A DNA stretch of 17,886 bases, from positions 1-17,886 of the forward strand of contig JBGPCZ010000129.1 of NCBI GenBank assembly GCA_041482015.1, given 5' to 3'. Positions within the stretch are counted from its first letter, which is position 1; every line of letters starts with the position of its first letter. Origin of the DNA: JACQFK01 sp041482015. GTDB lineage: Bacteria > Planctomycetota > MHYJ01 > JACPRB01. A program made the position numbers and the translations under genes. The notes under the pieces were generated by a model. The model ran no database searches. It was not told the origin of the DNA and was given only the letters and a program-made list of their open reading frames with translations. Shown piece by piece: positions 6,263 to 13,508 of this stretch.

Positions 6263-7603
6263 TTAACCTCTCCCGCGCTTGTTGCTCCCGATGCCCTCGA
6301 GCAGGCTGATCAGCGGGAGGAAGAGGGCCACCACGATGAAGCCGACCGTGAAGCCCAGGCCGACGATCAGGATGGGCTCCATGACACTCATCAGGGCGCT
6401 GACCGCGGCGTCCACCTCCGCGTCGTAGTTGTCGGCGATCTTGAGGAGCATCTTGTCGAGCTCGCCCGTCTCCTCGCCGACGTCGATCATGTTGATCACG
6501 ATGTCGTCGAACACGCCGCACGCCGCCAGGGGCTCGGCGATCGATTCGCCTTCGCGGATCGAATCGTGCACCGTCGAGATCGCGTTCGACACGACCTCGT
6601 TGCCCGTCGCGTTCTTGACGATCGCCAGGGCCTCGAGGATCGGAACGCCCGACTGGAGCAGGGTGCCCAGCGTGCGGCAGAAGCGCGCGATGACCGACTT
6701 CTTGATGATCGTGCCGATCAGGGGCGCGCTCAGCTTGAACTTGTCGATGGCCAGGCGCCCGCCCTTCGTCCGTCCCCACGCCTTGAGGATGAAGTAGAGG
6801 ATGAACGGCGCCCCCAGGATGATGTACCAGAAGTTCTCGATGATCTCCGAGATCTTCATCAGCATGACGGTCAGGGAGGGCATCTCCACGTGCACCTGGA
6901 TGAACACTTCCCTGAACTTCGGCACGATGAACTTCATGATCGCGAGCACGACGCCCACCGCGATGGTGATGACCACCGCCGGGTAGATCGATGCGCCGAT
7001 GATCTTCCGCTTCAAGGCCTCCATGCGCTCCATGAAAGCCGCGAGGCGCTGCAGGATGACGTCGAGCACGCCGCCCGCCTCGCCCGCCTTCACCATGTTG
7101 ACGTAGAGCTTGTCGAAGGTCTTGGGGTGCTTGCCCAGCGCCTCGGAGAACGAGGAGCCCGTCTCCACGTCCTCCGCCACCTCGAGCACGATGTTCTTCA
7201 GGAGCCCGGGCTTCTGCTGGTTGCCCAGGATCTTCAGGCTGCGCACGATGGGCAGGCCCGCGTCCATGAGCACGGAGAGCTGCTGGGTGAACTGGGTGAG
7301 CTGCTTGTGCCGGACCCGGCCCGCGAAGAAGAGCCCCTTCCGCCCCGTCTTCCCCCCGGTGGGGACGACCGACATGGGCGGCGGCGCGGCCTTCGGCGGC
7401 GCGGAGGGTCCGCCCGCGGGGGCGGCGACGGGGGTTGGAGGAGGAGTGGCCACGGCCGCGGAGCCGGCCTTCTCCTTCACGTTCATGGGCTTGTAGCCCT
7501 TCTGCTTGAGCTTGGCGATGGCGTCGTTGGCGCTCGAGGCGTCGATGTCCGCCTTGATGCGCTTCCCCTTGTTGTCCATCGCCTCGACGGAGAACGTGGG
7601 CAT
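6263..7603 (-). CDS. pilC: Type IV pilus / type II secretion inner-membrane platform protein (PilC/GspF)
   Basis: The 446 residues have the full PilC/GspF layout. A small N-terminal module (FSVEAMDNKGKRIKADID..., 1-45) is followed by a Pro/Ala-rich linker (about 46-85). Two homologous GspF domains follow: one starting near 97 (FTQQLSVLMDAGLPIVRSL) and ending at a membrane helix near 205-228, the other starting near 300 (FCRTLGTLLQSGVPILEAL) and ending at a membrane helix near 407-432. A middle membrane helix is at about 258-275. The protein sits in the inner membrane and is the platform on which the ATPase drives pilin assembly. The ATG at 7603 has GGAGG close upstream. It lies downstream of pilB in the same direction but has its own promoter and an 85-base leader. 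PilC and GspF are hard to tell apart by sequence; with pilB beside it and no other secretion genes, pilus or competence-type use is likely. Confidence 0.93.
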   Translation of the reverse strand: MPTFSVEAMDNKGKRIKADIDASSANDAIAKLKQKGYKPMNVKEKAGSAAVATPPPTPVAAPAGGPSAPPKAAPPPMSVVPTGGKTGRKGLFFAGRVRHKQLTQFTQQLSVLMDAGLPIVRSLKILGNQQKPGLLKNIVLEVAEDVETGSSFSEALGKHPKTFDKLYVNMVKAGEAGGVLDVILQRLAAFMERMEALKRKIIGASIYPAVVITIAVGVVLAIMKFIVPKFREVFIQVHVEMPSLTVMLMKISEIIENFWYIILGAPFILYFILKAWGRTKGGRLAIDKFKLSAPLIGTIIKKSVIARFCRTLGTLLQSGVPILEALAIVKNATGNEVVSNAISTVHDSIREGESIAEPLAACGVFDDIVINMIDVGEETGELDKMLLKIADNYDAEVDAAVSALMSVMEPILIVGLGFTVGFIVVALFLPLISLLEGIGSNKRGRG

Positions 7604-7611
7604 ACGGCCTC

Positions 7612-7675
7612 CTACCTACCTATGCTCTCTATGCTCTGAGCTACCGCCCCCGGGTTCCCGCATGGCGTGGAACCC
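7612..7675 (-). promoter_or_regulatory. Structured leader of pilC: hairpin plus tandem repeats
   Basis: The pilC leader contains a hairpin with 7-bp arms (7652-7658 and 7669-7675, GGGTTCC/GGAACCC) and a further small inner stem. It is followed by two perfect 9-base repeats (AGAGCATAG on the minus strand, 7637-7629 and 7628-7620) and two GTAG units just before the ribosome site. The function is unknown; RNA-level control or a stability element is possible. Confidence 0.45.
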
Positions 7676-7694
7676 CCCAGCCCGATGCAGGAAA

Positions 7695-7724
7695 ATTCTA
7701 ACACAGGCGTTCCGCGGGTTTCAA
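7695..7724 (-). promoter_or_regulatory. Sigma-70 promoter for pilC
   Basis: On the minus strand TTGAAA (7724-7719) and TAGAAT (7700-7695) each differ from the consensus -35 and -10 by one base and are 18 bases apart. Transcription would begin near 7688. This makes pilC independent of, or additional to, read-through from pilB. Confidence 0.75.
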
Positions 7725-7770
7725 GAGAATACCAACCACCCCGTTCAAATTTGGATCACCCCGCCCGCCC

Positions 7771-7791
7771 GGAGGCCCCGCCCCGGCCTCC
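7771..7791 (-). other. GC-rich hairpin just after the pilB stop
   Basis: Perfect 7-bp arms GGAGGCC (7771-7777) and GGCCTCC (7785-7791) with a 7-base loop lie 17 bases beyond the pilB stop. No T tract follows, so it is not a classical terminator. It could pause polymerase or protect the 3' end of the pilB message. Confidence 0.4.
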
Positions 7792-7808
7792 CCCGTCGCC
7801 GTGTCTCC

Positions 7809-9599
7809 TCAGGCCGTGAACAGCGTCTCCCGGACGACCTCCTCGATCGAGGTGTGGCCGTCGAAGATGCCCAGCAGGCCCGCCTCGCGCAGCGTCCGCA
7901 TGCCCTGCTCGCGGGCCGTGTGCCGGATCTGCTCGGTCGAGGCGCTCTTCATGACGAGCTCCTTGACCCGGTCGGTGAGCAGCATCATCTCGAAGATCGC
8001 CATGCGGCCCTTGTACCCGGTATTGTTGCACTTGCCGCAGCCCCGGCCCCAGCAGAACTTCTTTCCCTTCGTCTCCGAGGCCGTCAGCCCGATCTCCATC
8101 AGCATCTCTTCCGTGGGGGAGATCTCCTCCTTGCAGCTGAGGCAGATCTTGCGGACGAGCCGCTGCGCCACGATGGCCTCCATCGACGCGCAGATGAGGA
8201 ACGGCTCAATGCCCAGGTCGATGAGCCGGGTGATCGCGCTCGGGGCGTCGTTCGTGTGGAGCGTCGAGAAGACCAGGTGGCCCGTCAGGGCCGCCTCGAC
8301 GGCGATCTGGGCCGTGTCCAGGTCGCGCACCTCGCCGACCAGGATCGTGTCCGGATCCTGGCGCAGGATGGACCGGAGGAGGGAGGAATACGTGACCTGG
8401 ATGTCCTCGTTGATCTGGCACTGGACGATGCCGTCCAGGTCGTACTCGACCGGGTCCTCCGTGGTGATGATCTTCCAGCGCACATCGTTGGCGAAGTTCA
8501 GGCAGCTGTAGAGGGTCGTCGTCTTGCCGGAGCCCGTCGGGCCCGTCACGATGATGATGCCGTGCGGGAGGGCGATGAGGTTCTTGAGCATCCTCATCTC
8601 CTCCTCGCGGAGGCCGACGTTCTCCAGGTCCAGCTTGACCACGCTCCGGTCCAGGACGCGCATGACGACCGACTCGCCGAAGATCGTCGGGAGCGTCGAG
8701 ACGCGGAGGTCGACCGGGCGGCCGCTCACCGACAGGAGGATGCGGCCGTCCTGCGGAAGGCGGTTCTCGCTGATGTCGAGGTTCGCGAGGACCTTGATGC
8801 GCGAGATGATCGGGTTGGCCAGGTGGAGCGGCGGGGCCTCCATCTCGTAGAGTACGCCGTCCACGCGGTACCGGACCTTGAACTCGTTCTCGAACGGCTC
8901 GAAGTGGATGTCCGACGCCTGCGCCTTGATCGCCGTCGCCAGGATCAGGTTGAGCAGCTTGACGACCGGCGCGGAGTTCATCAGGTCGTCGACGTTGTAC
9001 GCGGAGCCCTTCTTCTTCTCCTTGTTGAGCTCCTCGAACGCGAGCTCGCCGTCCTCCATCGAGCCGAGCACGCCCTGCAGGCTCTCCTGCTTGTGGGCGT
9101 AATACTTCTCGAGGGCGGCCATCACCGCCTCCTCGCTCGCCACGGCGCCCTGGACCTCGCAGTGGAGCGTGTGGCGGAGGTCGTCGCGGATGTTCACGTC
9201 GTGCGGGTTGGCCATCGCGATGGTGAGGACGTTGTTCTCGAACTTGATGGGGATGACGTTGTAGGACTTCGCCATGATGGTGGGGACCTTGTCGATGACG
9301 TCGGGCGGGATCTCCATGTCGCCCAGGTCGACCACCTCCATCCCCATCTGGGCCGCGAGCGCGAGCAGGATCTCTTCGCGCGCAACGTAGCCGAGCTTGA
9401 CGAGGATCTCGCCGAGGACGCCGCCTTCCTTCCTCTGGATGGAAAGCGCCTCCTGGATCTGGCCCTCGTTGACGAGTTCCATCTCCTTGAGGACCTGGCC
9501 CAAGGGCTTCTGGCGGCCGAAGTCGCCCCTGCCCATCATTCCAGCACTTTGTGCAGGTGCCGTCGGTTTTGTACCCTTCTGAACAGGGCCCCCAGCCAT
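7809..9599 (-). CDS. pilB: Type IV pilus assembly / type II secretion ATPase (PilB/GspE)
   Basis: A 596-residue hexameric motor ATPase that powers pilin polymerisation at the inner membrane. The N-terminus holds an MshEN/T2SSE_N-type domain (about 33-86) with two copies of an LGxxL...L...Q helix pair. The catalytic half has Walker A GPTGSGKT (353-360), an acidic Asp-box region (TTEDPVEY, about 379-386), Walker B ILVGEVRDLDTA (419-430), and the His-box region FSTLHTNDA (444-452). Cysteine pairs CLSC (486-489) and CGKC (521-524) form the zinc site typical of PilB/GspE and absent from PilT. I prefer the ATG at 9599 over that at 9608 because the 9608 codon overlaps the -10 box; with 9599 the mRNA would be nearly leaderless. 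No ribosome site precedes either. It lies head-to-head with dacB and 205 bases upstream of pilC. No pilT is visible. Confidence 0.94.
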   Translation of the reverse strand: MAGGPVQKGTKPTAPAQSAGMMGRGDFGRQKPLGQVLKEMELVNEGQIQEALSIQRKEGGVLGEILVKLGYVAREEILLALAAQMGMEVVDLGDMEIPPDVIDKVPTIMAKSYNVIPIKFENNVLTIAMANPHDVNIRDDLRHTLHCEVQGAVASEEAVMAALEKYYAHKQESLQGVLGSMEDGELAFEELNKEKKKGSAYNVDDLMNSAPVVKLLNLILATAIKAQASDIHFEPFENEFKVRYRVDGVLYEMEAPPLHLANPIISRIKVLANLDISENRLPQDGRILLSVSGRPVDLRVSTLPTIFGESVVMRVLDRSVVKLDLENVGLREEEMRMLKNLIALPHGIIIVTGPTGSGKTTTLYSCLNFANDVRWKIITTEDPVEYDLDGIVQCQINEDIQVTYSSLLRSILRQDPDTILVGEVRDLDTAQIAVEAALTGHLVFSTLHTNDAPSAITRLIDLGIEPFLICASMEAIVAQRLVRKICLSCKEEISPTEEMLMEIGLTASETKGKKFCWGRGCGKCNNTGYKGRMAIFEMMLLTDRVKELVMKSASTEQIRHTAREQGMRTLREAGLLGIFDGHTSIEEVVRETLFTA

Positions 9600-9607
9600 A
9601 GTGTTCA

Positions 9608-9636
9608 TTTATAGGCCGTCGATCGTGGGGCGTCAA
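9608..9636 (-). promoter_or_regulatory. Sigma-70 promoter for pilB, abutting the start codon
   Basis: On the minus strand TTGACG (9636-9631) and TATAAA (9613-9608) are separated by exactly 17 bases, a near-ideal promoter. The last A of the -10 is the first base of the ATG at 9608, so transcription should start about 9602-9599, at or next to the second ATG (9599). Confidence 0.75.
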
Positions 9637-9660
9637 CTAGAAACCGAAGACCCAACCCCA

Positions 9661-9689
9661 TTGCCACGACCTCGCGCGGCGTAGATACT
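9661..9689 (+). promoter_or_regulatory. Candidate promoter for dacB
   Basis: TTGCCA (9661-9666) and GATACT (9684-9689) are 17 bases apart. The -10 ends eight bases before the ATG at 9698, so the mRNA would be leaderless or almost so. No ribosome-binding sequence precedes the ATG, which agrees with that reading. Confidence 0.5.
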
Positions 9690-9697
9690 AGTAAGCG

Positions 9698-11116
9698 ATG
9701 CACCGCCTCCTCCTCGCGCTGCTCCTCCTGGGCCCCACCTCCGCCCAGGCTGTGTCGGGCCGGCAGGAAAAATCCCTCCACGACCAGATCGACGCCGCGG
9801 TCCAGGGCTTCAAGACGAAGAACGCGAAGCTCGCCGTCCACGTCCACTCCGTCAAGTCGGGCGCCCCCGTCTTCGCCCAGAACGACCGCGAACTCCTCAT
9901 GCTAGCCTCCAACACCAAGCTCCTGACCGCTTCCGCGGCGCTCTGCCGGCTGGGCCCCGATTTCAAGTTCCACACGTCGATCGGCACCCTGGGCACGGAC
10001 CTGCACGTCTTCGCGGGCGGCGACCCGAACCTCAGCGGCCGGTTTCACGACGACGACCCGGCCGCGATCTTCAGGGGATGGGCCGCGAAACTCAAGGCCG
10101 CCGGCGTGGCGAAGGCCGGGAACCTCGTCCTCCACGGCGGGATCTTCGACGACGCCCATCTCCATCCCGGCTGGAAGGGCTACGATCTCTGGTGGTGGTG
10201 GAGCGCGCCCTTCGGGTCGTTCTCGCTGAACGACAACTGCATCGACCTCAAGATCGAGCCGGCCGCGGAGGGCGAGCCGGCGAAGGTGACGATCGCCCCC
10301 GACACGTCGTACGTCAGGATCGTCAACAAGACGCGGAGCGCCGCCAAGGCGCTGAAGCCCTTTGGATTCACCCGTGCGCCGGGGACCAACACGATCACGC
10401 TCCAGGGCGACGTGGGCGGAAAGATGACGAACTGGGTGGCGATCCACGACCCGACGCTGTTCTTCGCAACGGTGCTCAAGGAGACGCTCACGAAGGAGGG
10501 GATCGCGATCGAGGGGAAGATCGAGGAGTCGCCCGCGCTCCTGGAGGAATCCAAGGGGTACAAGGAGCTGGCCTCCTTCGAGAGCGACCTCGCGACGACG
10601 CTCGCCACGTGCCTCCAGCCGAGCCAGAACTTCTACGCCGAGATGATCTTCCGCACGCTCGCGTGGAAGTCAAAAGGCCGGGGGACGACCGAGAACGGCG
10701 TGGCCGCGGTGAAGGAGTTCCTCGCGTCGGAGCCGAAACTCGAGGATTTTTCGCAGGCCGACGGGTCGGGCCTGACGCGCGAGAACCGCGCGACGGCGGC
10801 CGGGATGGTGAAGCTCCTGCTGTACATGCGGCAGCACAAGGCCGCGAAGGCGTTCCTCGACGCGCTCCCGGTCAACGGCGACAAGAAGGGGACGCTCAAG
10901 AGCCGGATGCTCGCGGCCGACGTGAAGGGCCGCGTCCACGCCAAGACCGGCCACGTGGGCGGCGTCTCGACCCTCTCGGGCTACGTCGACGCGGCGGGCG
11001 GCGACACGTTCGTCTTCTCGATCCTCGTCAACGCCGAGGAAGGCGGCTCGTCCGCCGGCGCCGACCGGGTTGAGGACAAGATCTGCGAACTCCTCGCGCG
11101 GCACAAGGGGGAGTGA
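9698..11116 (+). CDS. dacB: D-alanyl-D-alanine carboxypeptidase/endopeptidase, PBP4 (peptidase S13) family
   Basis: A 472-residue periplasmic penicillin-binding protein that trims or cleaves peptidoglycan cross-links. A signal peptide (1-18, cleavage after AQA) precedes the enzyme. The three active-site motifs of the family are present: SxxK as SNTK (Ser71-Lys74), SxN as SQN (309-311) in PSQNFYAE, and KTG (416-418) in AKTGHVGG. The DGSGLTREN segment (355-363) is also typical. Residues from about 95 to 270 form the large insert characteristic of PBP4/DacB, with the SLNDN segment near 176-180. An odd run of four tryptophans (165-168) stands where relatives have an aromatic but mixed stretch. 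The start has no ribosome site and sits right after a -10-like box. The next gene starts nine bases after the stop, so the two are probably co-transcribed. Confidence 0.93.
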   Translation: MHRLLLALLLLGPTSAQAVSGRQEKSLHDQIDAAVQGFKTKNAKLAVHVHSVKSGAPVFAQNDRELLMLASNTKLLTASAALCRLGPDFKFHTSIGTLGTDLHVFAGGDPNLSGRFHDDDPAAIFRGWAAKLKAAGVAKAGNLVLHGGIFDDAHLHPGWKGYDLWWWWSAPFGSFSLNDNCIDLKIEPAAEGEPAKVTIAPDTSYVRIVNKTRSAAKALKPFGFTRAPGTNTITLQGDVGGKMTNWVAIHDPTLFFATVLKETLTKEGIAIEGKIEESPALLEESKGYKELASFESDLATTLATCLQPSQNFYAEMIFRTLAWKSKGRGTTENGVAAVKEFLASEPKLEDFSQADGSGLTRENRATAAGMVKLLLYMRQHKAAKAFLDALPVNGDKKGTLKSRMLAADVKGRVHAKTGHVGGVSTLSGYVDAAGGDTFVFSILVNAEEGGSSAGADRVEDKICELLARHKGE

Positions 11117-11125
11117 GGGATCACC

Positions 11126-11470
11126 ATGAAGCGCGAGAAGATACGGTCAACGTCGCCGGGCGCTCCCGCGATCGGAAGCCTGTTCTACGAGATCGGCTTC
11201 AAGGACAAGATCCCGCGGGGCCCCATCGTGATCACCTATGTCTACTGTGGAAACGTGACGGACCCGACTCAGAAGAGCCGGTGCCACCTGCTGGTGGAAT
11301 TCTCCAAGTGGTGGAGCCTGACGTCACGGGGTCTCCCCGTGCGACCGGAAGACGGGCTCAAGATTCCGACCCTCCGGCAGCTGACCGATGGAAGGCAGAC
11401 CTGGAAGGAGGTCAAGGCCTGGGCCTCAAAGGCCCACCTGGCCCCCCGCGTGACCGGGAGCAAGACGTGA
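11126..11470 (+). CDS. Small protein of unknown function downstream of dacB
   Basis: A 114-residue basic protein with no signal peptide, membrane segment or motif that I recognise. The central part (about 30-65) has alternating hydrophobic residues (VITYVYCG, HLLVEFSKWWSL), suggesting a small beta-sheet fold. The C-terminal third (about 80-107) looks helical, with Trp and Lys. Third codon positions are mostly G or C, supporting real coding. GAGGGA, overlapping the dacB stop, lies five bases before the ATG, a good ribosome site that implies an operon with dacB. Codon use is slightly less biased than in dacB. It could be a lineage-specific accessory protein; no function is proposed. Confidence 0.65.
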   Translation: MKREKIRSTSPGAPAIGSLFYEIGFKDKIPRGPIVITYVYCGNVTDPTQKSRCHLLVEFSKWWSLTSRGLPVRPEDGLKIPTLRQLTDGRQTWKEVKAWASKAHLAPRVTGSKT

Positions 11471-11501
11471 AGGCGGGTGGCCTTGTCAAAAGATCTCCGG
11501 C

Positions 11502-11507
11502 TATACT
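11502..11507 (+). promoter_or_regulatory. Candidate -10 box upstream of the SDR-rarA-lipoprotein operon
   Basis: TATACT matches the -10 consensus with one mismatch and ends seven bases before an ATG at 11515. A TTGTCA at 11483-11488 is too close (13 bases) to be a normal -35, so recognition would depend mainly on the -10 or on an activator. It lies in the 79-base gap between the dacB unit and the dehydrogenase gene. Confidence 0.4.
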
Positions 11508-11514
11508 GGTCCGC

Positions 11515-11553
11515 ATGACGTCCACCCGCAGGCGCCCGCCAGCCCGCCCGTGA
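11515..11553 (+). CDS. Possible 12-residue leader peptide ahead of the dehydrogenase
   Basis: An ATG directly after the -10-like TATACT opens a 12-codon frame encoding MTSTRRRPPARP. Its TGA stop overlaps the GTG start of the dehydrogenase gene (GTGA). The arrangement would allow translational coupling, with the downstream GTG, which has no ribosome site of its own, being restarted by terminating ribosomes. It could equally be chance in GC-rich DNA or a sign that the dehydrogenase start lies elsewhere. Confidence 0.25.
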   Translation: MTSTRRRPPARP

Positions 11554-12260
11554 AGAGCCCCAAGGGGGAGCGATCCTCCGCCGCGATCGTCACGGGTTCC
11601 AATCGAGGCATCGGTCCCGAGATCGTCCGCTCGCTCCAGCGCGCCGGATTTTCCGTCGTCTCGAATGGACGCTCCGCGACGAAAGGTCCGGGCGACCTCC
11701 ACGTCCGCGCCGACGTCTCGACCCCCGCGGGGGCGAAGAAGGTCGTCGCCGCCGCGAAGACGTTCGGCCGGCTCGACCTCCTGGTTTGCGGCGTGGGCGA
11801 TTTCATGTACACACCCATCCGGGAGATGAAGCTCGACGACTGGGACGCGATCTTCGAAAGCAACCTGAGGAGCGCGTGGCTCTGCTGCCGGGAGGCGCTG
11901 CCCCTCCTCCGGAAGCAGGGCGGAACCATCGTCACGATCGGCGGGCCCGTGACCCAGACGGTCCGCGCCAACCCGCGCGCCGTCGCCTACGCGATGGCCA
12001 AGACCGCCCTCACCGTCTTCACGAAGTCGCTCGCCCAGGCCGAGGCGCGCCACGGGATTCGCGTGAACATGGTGAATCCCGGCTTCATCGAGACCTACGC
12101 CTACACGAAGGCGGAACTCGCCGAGGCGGCGAAGCGGACGCCCGCGGGACGGACGGGCAAGCCGGGCGATATCGCCGAAACCATCGCCTGGCTCGCCTCG
12201 GACGCGGCCTCGTACGTCAACGGCGCCGTCATCGACGTGGGCGGCGGACTCTGGGTATGA
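11550..12260 (+). CDS. Short-chain dehydrogenase/reductase with altered active site
   Basis: A 236-residue cytosolic Rossmann-fold protein of the classical SDR length. The cofactor loop TGSNRGIG (15-22), structural Asn105 (ESNLRSAW), YAMAK with Tyr147 and Lys151, and the NPGFIET segment (176-182) are all in place; an Asn-Gly-Arg after strand 2 (39-41) suggests NADP(H). Two usual signatures differ: NNAG after strand 4 is CGVG (80-83), and the catalytic Ser of the ISS motif is replaced by IGG (130-132). It may therefore have unusual chemistry, or a binding role only. The substrate is unknown. The GTG at 11550 places the glycine loop at the normal distance from the N-terminus, but no ribosome site precedes it. 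Its stop overlaps the rarA start (ATGA), showing tight coupling. Confidence 0.9.
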   Translation: MKSPKGERSSAAIVTGSNRGIGPEIVRSLQRAGFSVVSNGRSATKGPGDLHVRADVSTPAGAKKVVAAAKTFGRLDLLVCGVGDFMYTPIREMKLDDWDAIFESNLRSAWLCCREALPLLRKQGGTIVTIGGPVTQTVRANPRAVAYAMAKTALTVFTKSLAQAEARHGIRVNMVNPGFIETYAYTKAELAEAAKRTPAGRTGKPGDIAETIAWLASDAASYVNGAVIDVGGGLWV

Positions 12261-13498
12261 GCGACCTCTTTGAGTCGAAGGCGCCCGCGCCGCTCGCCGA
12301 CCGGATGCGGCCGCAGGCGCTCGAGGAGTTCGTCGGCCAGGAGGAGGTCGTCAAGGCCGTCTCGAAACTCGCCGCGCGGCCGCCCTCCATGATCCTCTGG
12401 GGACCGCCCGGGTGCGGGAAGACCACGCTCGCCCGGCTCGTCGCCGCGAAGACAAGCCTCCACTTCCAGCAGTTTTCCGCCGTGACGAGCGGCGTGAAGG
12501 ACGTGAAGGAGGCGATCGAGCAGGCCCGCTGGCGTCGCGCGAGCGAGAAGAAGGGCACGCTCCTCTTCGTCGACGAGATCCACCGCTTCAACCGCGCCCA
12601 GCAGGACGCCTTCCTCCCCCACATCGAGGACGGCACGGTCGTCCTCATCGGCGCGACGACCGAGAACCCGAGCTTCGAGGTGAACGCGCCGCTCCTGTCG
12701 CGCTGCCGCGTCTTCACGCTGAAGCCCCTCACCCAGGACGAAGTCAAAGGGATCCTCGCCCGCGCCGCGGAGCGCGAGACGATCAAGGCCGAGCCCGAGG
12801 CGCTCGACGCGATCGCGAACCTCGCGGGCGGCGACGCCCGCACCGCGCTCAACCTCCTGGAGATGTGCGGGAAGAAGGCGACCGTGAAGGCCGTGCAGGA
12901 GCTGGCCCAGAAGCGGGTGCTCCTCTACGACAAGGACCGCGAGCAGCACTTCGACACCGTCTCGGCGCTCATCAAGTCGATGCGGGGGAGCGACCCGGAC
13001 GCGGCGCTCTACTGGCTGGCGCGGATGCTGGAGGCGGGCGAGGACCCGCTCTTCGTCGCGCGGCGGCTCGTCATCTTCGCGAGCGAGGACGTCGGGAACG
13101 CCGACCCGCGCGGCATCATGGTCGCGGTCGCGGCGAAGGACGCGGTCCACTTCATCGGGATGCCCGAGGGCTTCTACCCGCTCGCGCAGGCGACGGTCTA
13201 CCTCGCGACGGCGCCCAAGTCGAACGCGTCGGGCGAGGCCTACAAGGCCGCAAAGGGCGACGTCGAGAGGCTCCCCAACGAGCCCGTCCCGCTCCACCTT
13301 CGGAACGCCGTGACCGGCCTCATGAAGTCGTCCGGGTACGGGAAGGGCTACGAGTACGCGCACGACCAGCCGGGCGCGGTCGTGAGCCACGGCCATCGTC
13401 CGCCGAACGTCGAGGGCCGCCCGTACTACGTCCCGACCGACCGGGGCTACGAGGCCACGATCAAGAAACTGATGGAAGAACGGAAGAAACGGACTTAG
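12257..13498 (+). CDS. rarA: Replication-associated recombination protein A (RarA/MgsA), AAA+ ATPase
   Basis: A 413-residue AAA+ ATPase of the RarA/MgsA/WRNIP1 family, which acts at stalled replication forks together with SSB. The N-terminal region RMRPQALEEFVGQE (16-29) is the family signature. Walker A is GPPGCGKT (49-56), Walker B LLFVDE followed by IHRFN (102-112), sensor 1 GATTENPS (132-139), and the arginine finger lies in LLSRCR (about 146-151). The C-terminal tetramerisation/MgsA domain is recognisable by SALIKSMRGSDPDAALYWLARM, FASEDVGNADP and the terminal YEYAHDQ and PTDRGYE segments. Length and domain order are normal. The ATG at 12257 overlaps the SDR stop by four bases. The next gene starts within a dozen bases of its stop, so three genes form one translationally coupled set. 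Confidence 0.96.
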   Translation: MSDLFESKAPAPLADRMRPQALEEFVGQEEVVKAVSKLAARPPSMILWGPPGCGKTTLARLVAAKTSLHFQQFSAVTSGVKDVKEAIEQARWRRASEKKGTLLFVDEIHRFNRAQQDAFLPHIEDGTVVLIGATTENPSFEVNAPLLSRCRVFTLKPLTQDEVKGILARAAERETIKAEPEALDAIANLAGGDARTALNLLEMCGKKATVKAVQELAQKRVLLYDKDREQHFDTVSALIKSMRGSDPDAALYWLARMLEAGEDPLFVARRLVIFASEDVGNADPRGIMVAVAAKDAVHFIGMPEGFYPLAQATVYLATAPKSNASGEAYKAAKGDVERLPNEPVPLHLRNAVTGLMKSSGYGKGYEYAHDQPGAVVSHGHRPPNVEGRPYYVPTDRGYEATIKKLMEERKKRT

Positions 13499-13508
13499 GA
13501 TGTCCGCC

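Noticed and set aside
7771..7791. Hairpin after pilB as an intrinsic terminator
   Set aside because: The stem is good but no T tract follows in either direction; kept only as an unassigned hairpin.
7506..9614. Long open frame on the + strand across pilC and pilB (about 702 codons)
   Set aside because: It is antisense to two secure genes, crosses their intergenic gap, and has low-complexity Arg/Asp/Leu/Val/His composition.
9651..9667. Possible sigma-54 site upstream of pilB (TGGCAATGGGGTTGG on the minus strand)
   Set aside because: The essential GC at -12 is GG, and a much better sigma-70 promoter lies at the proper distance from the gene.
11113..11553. 146-codon frame overlapping the small gene downstream of dacB
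   Set aside because: The overlapping frame at 11126 has GC-rich third positions and a better ribosome site; only its last 12 codons are kept, as a possible leader peptide.
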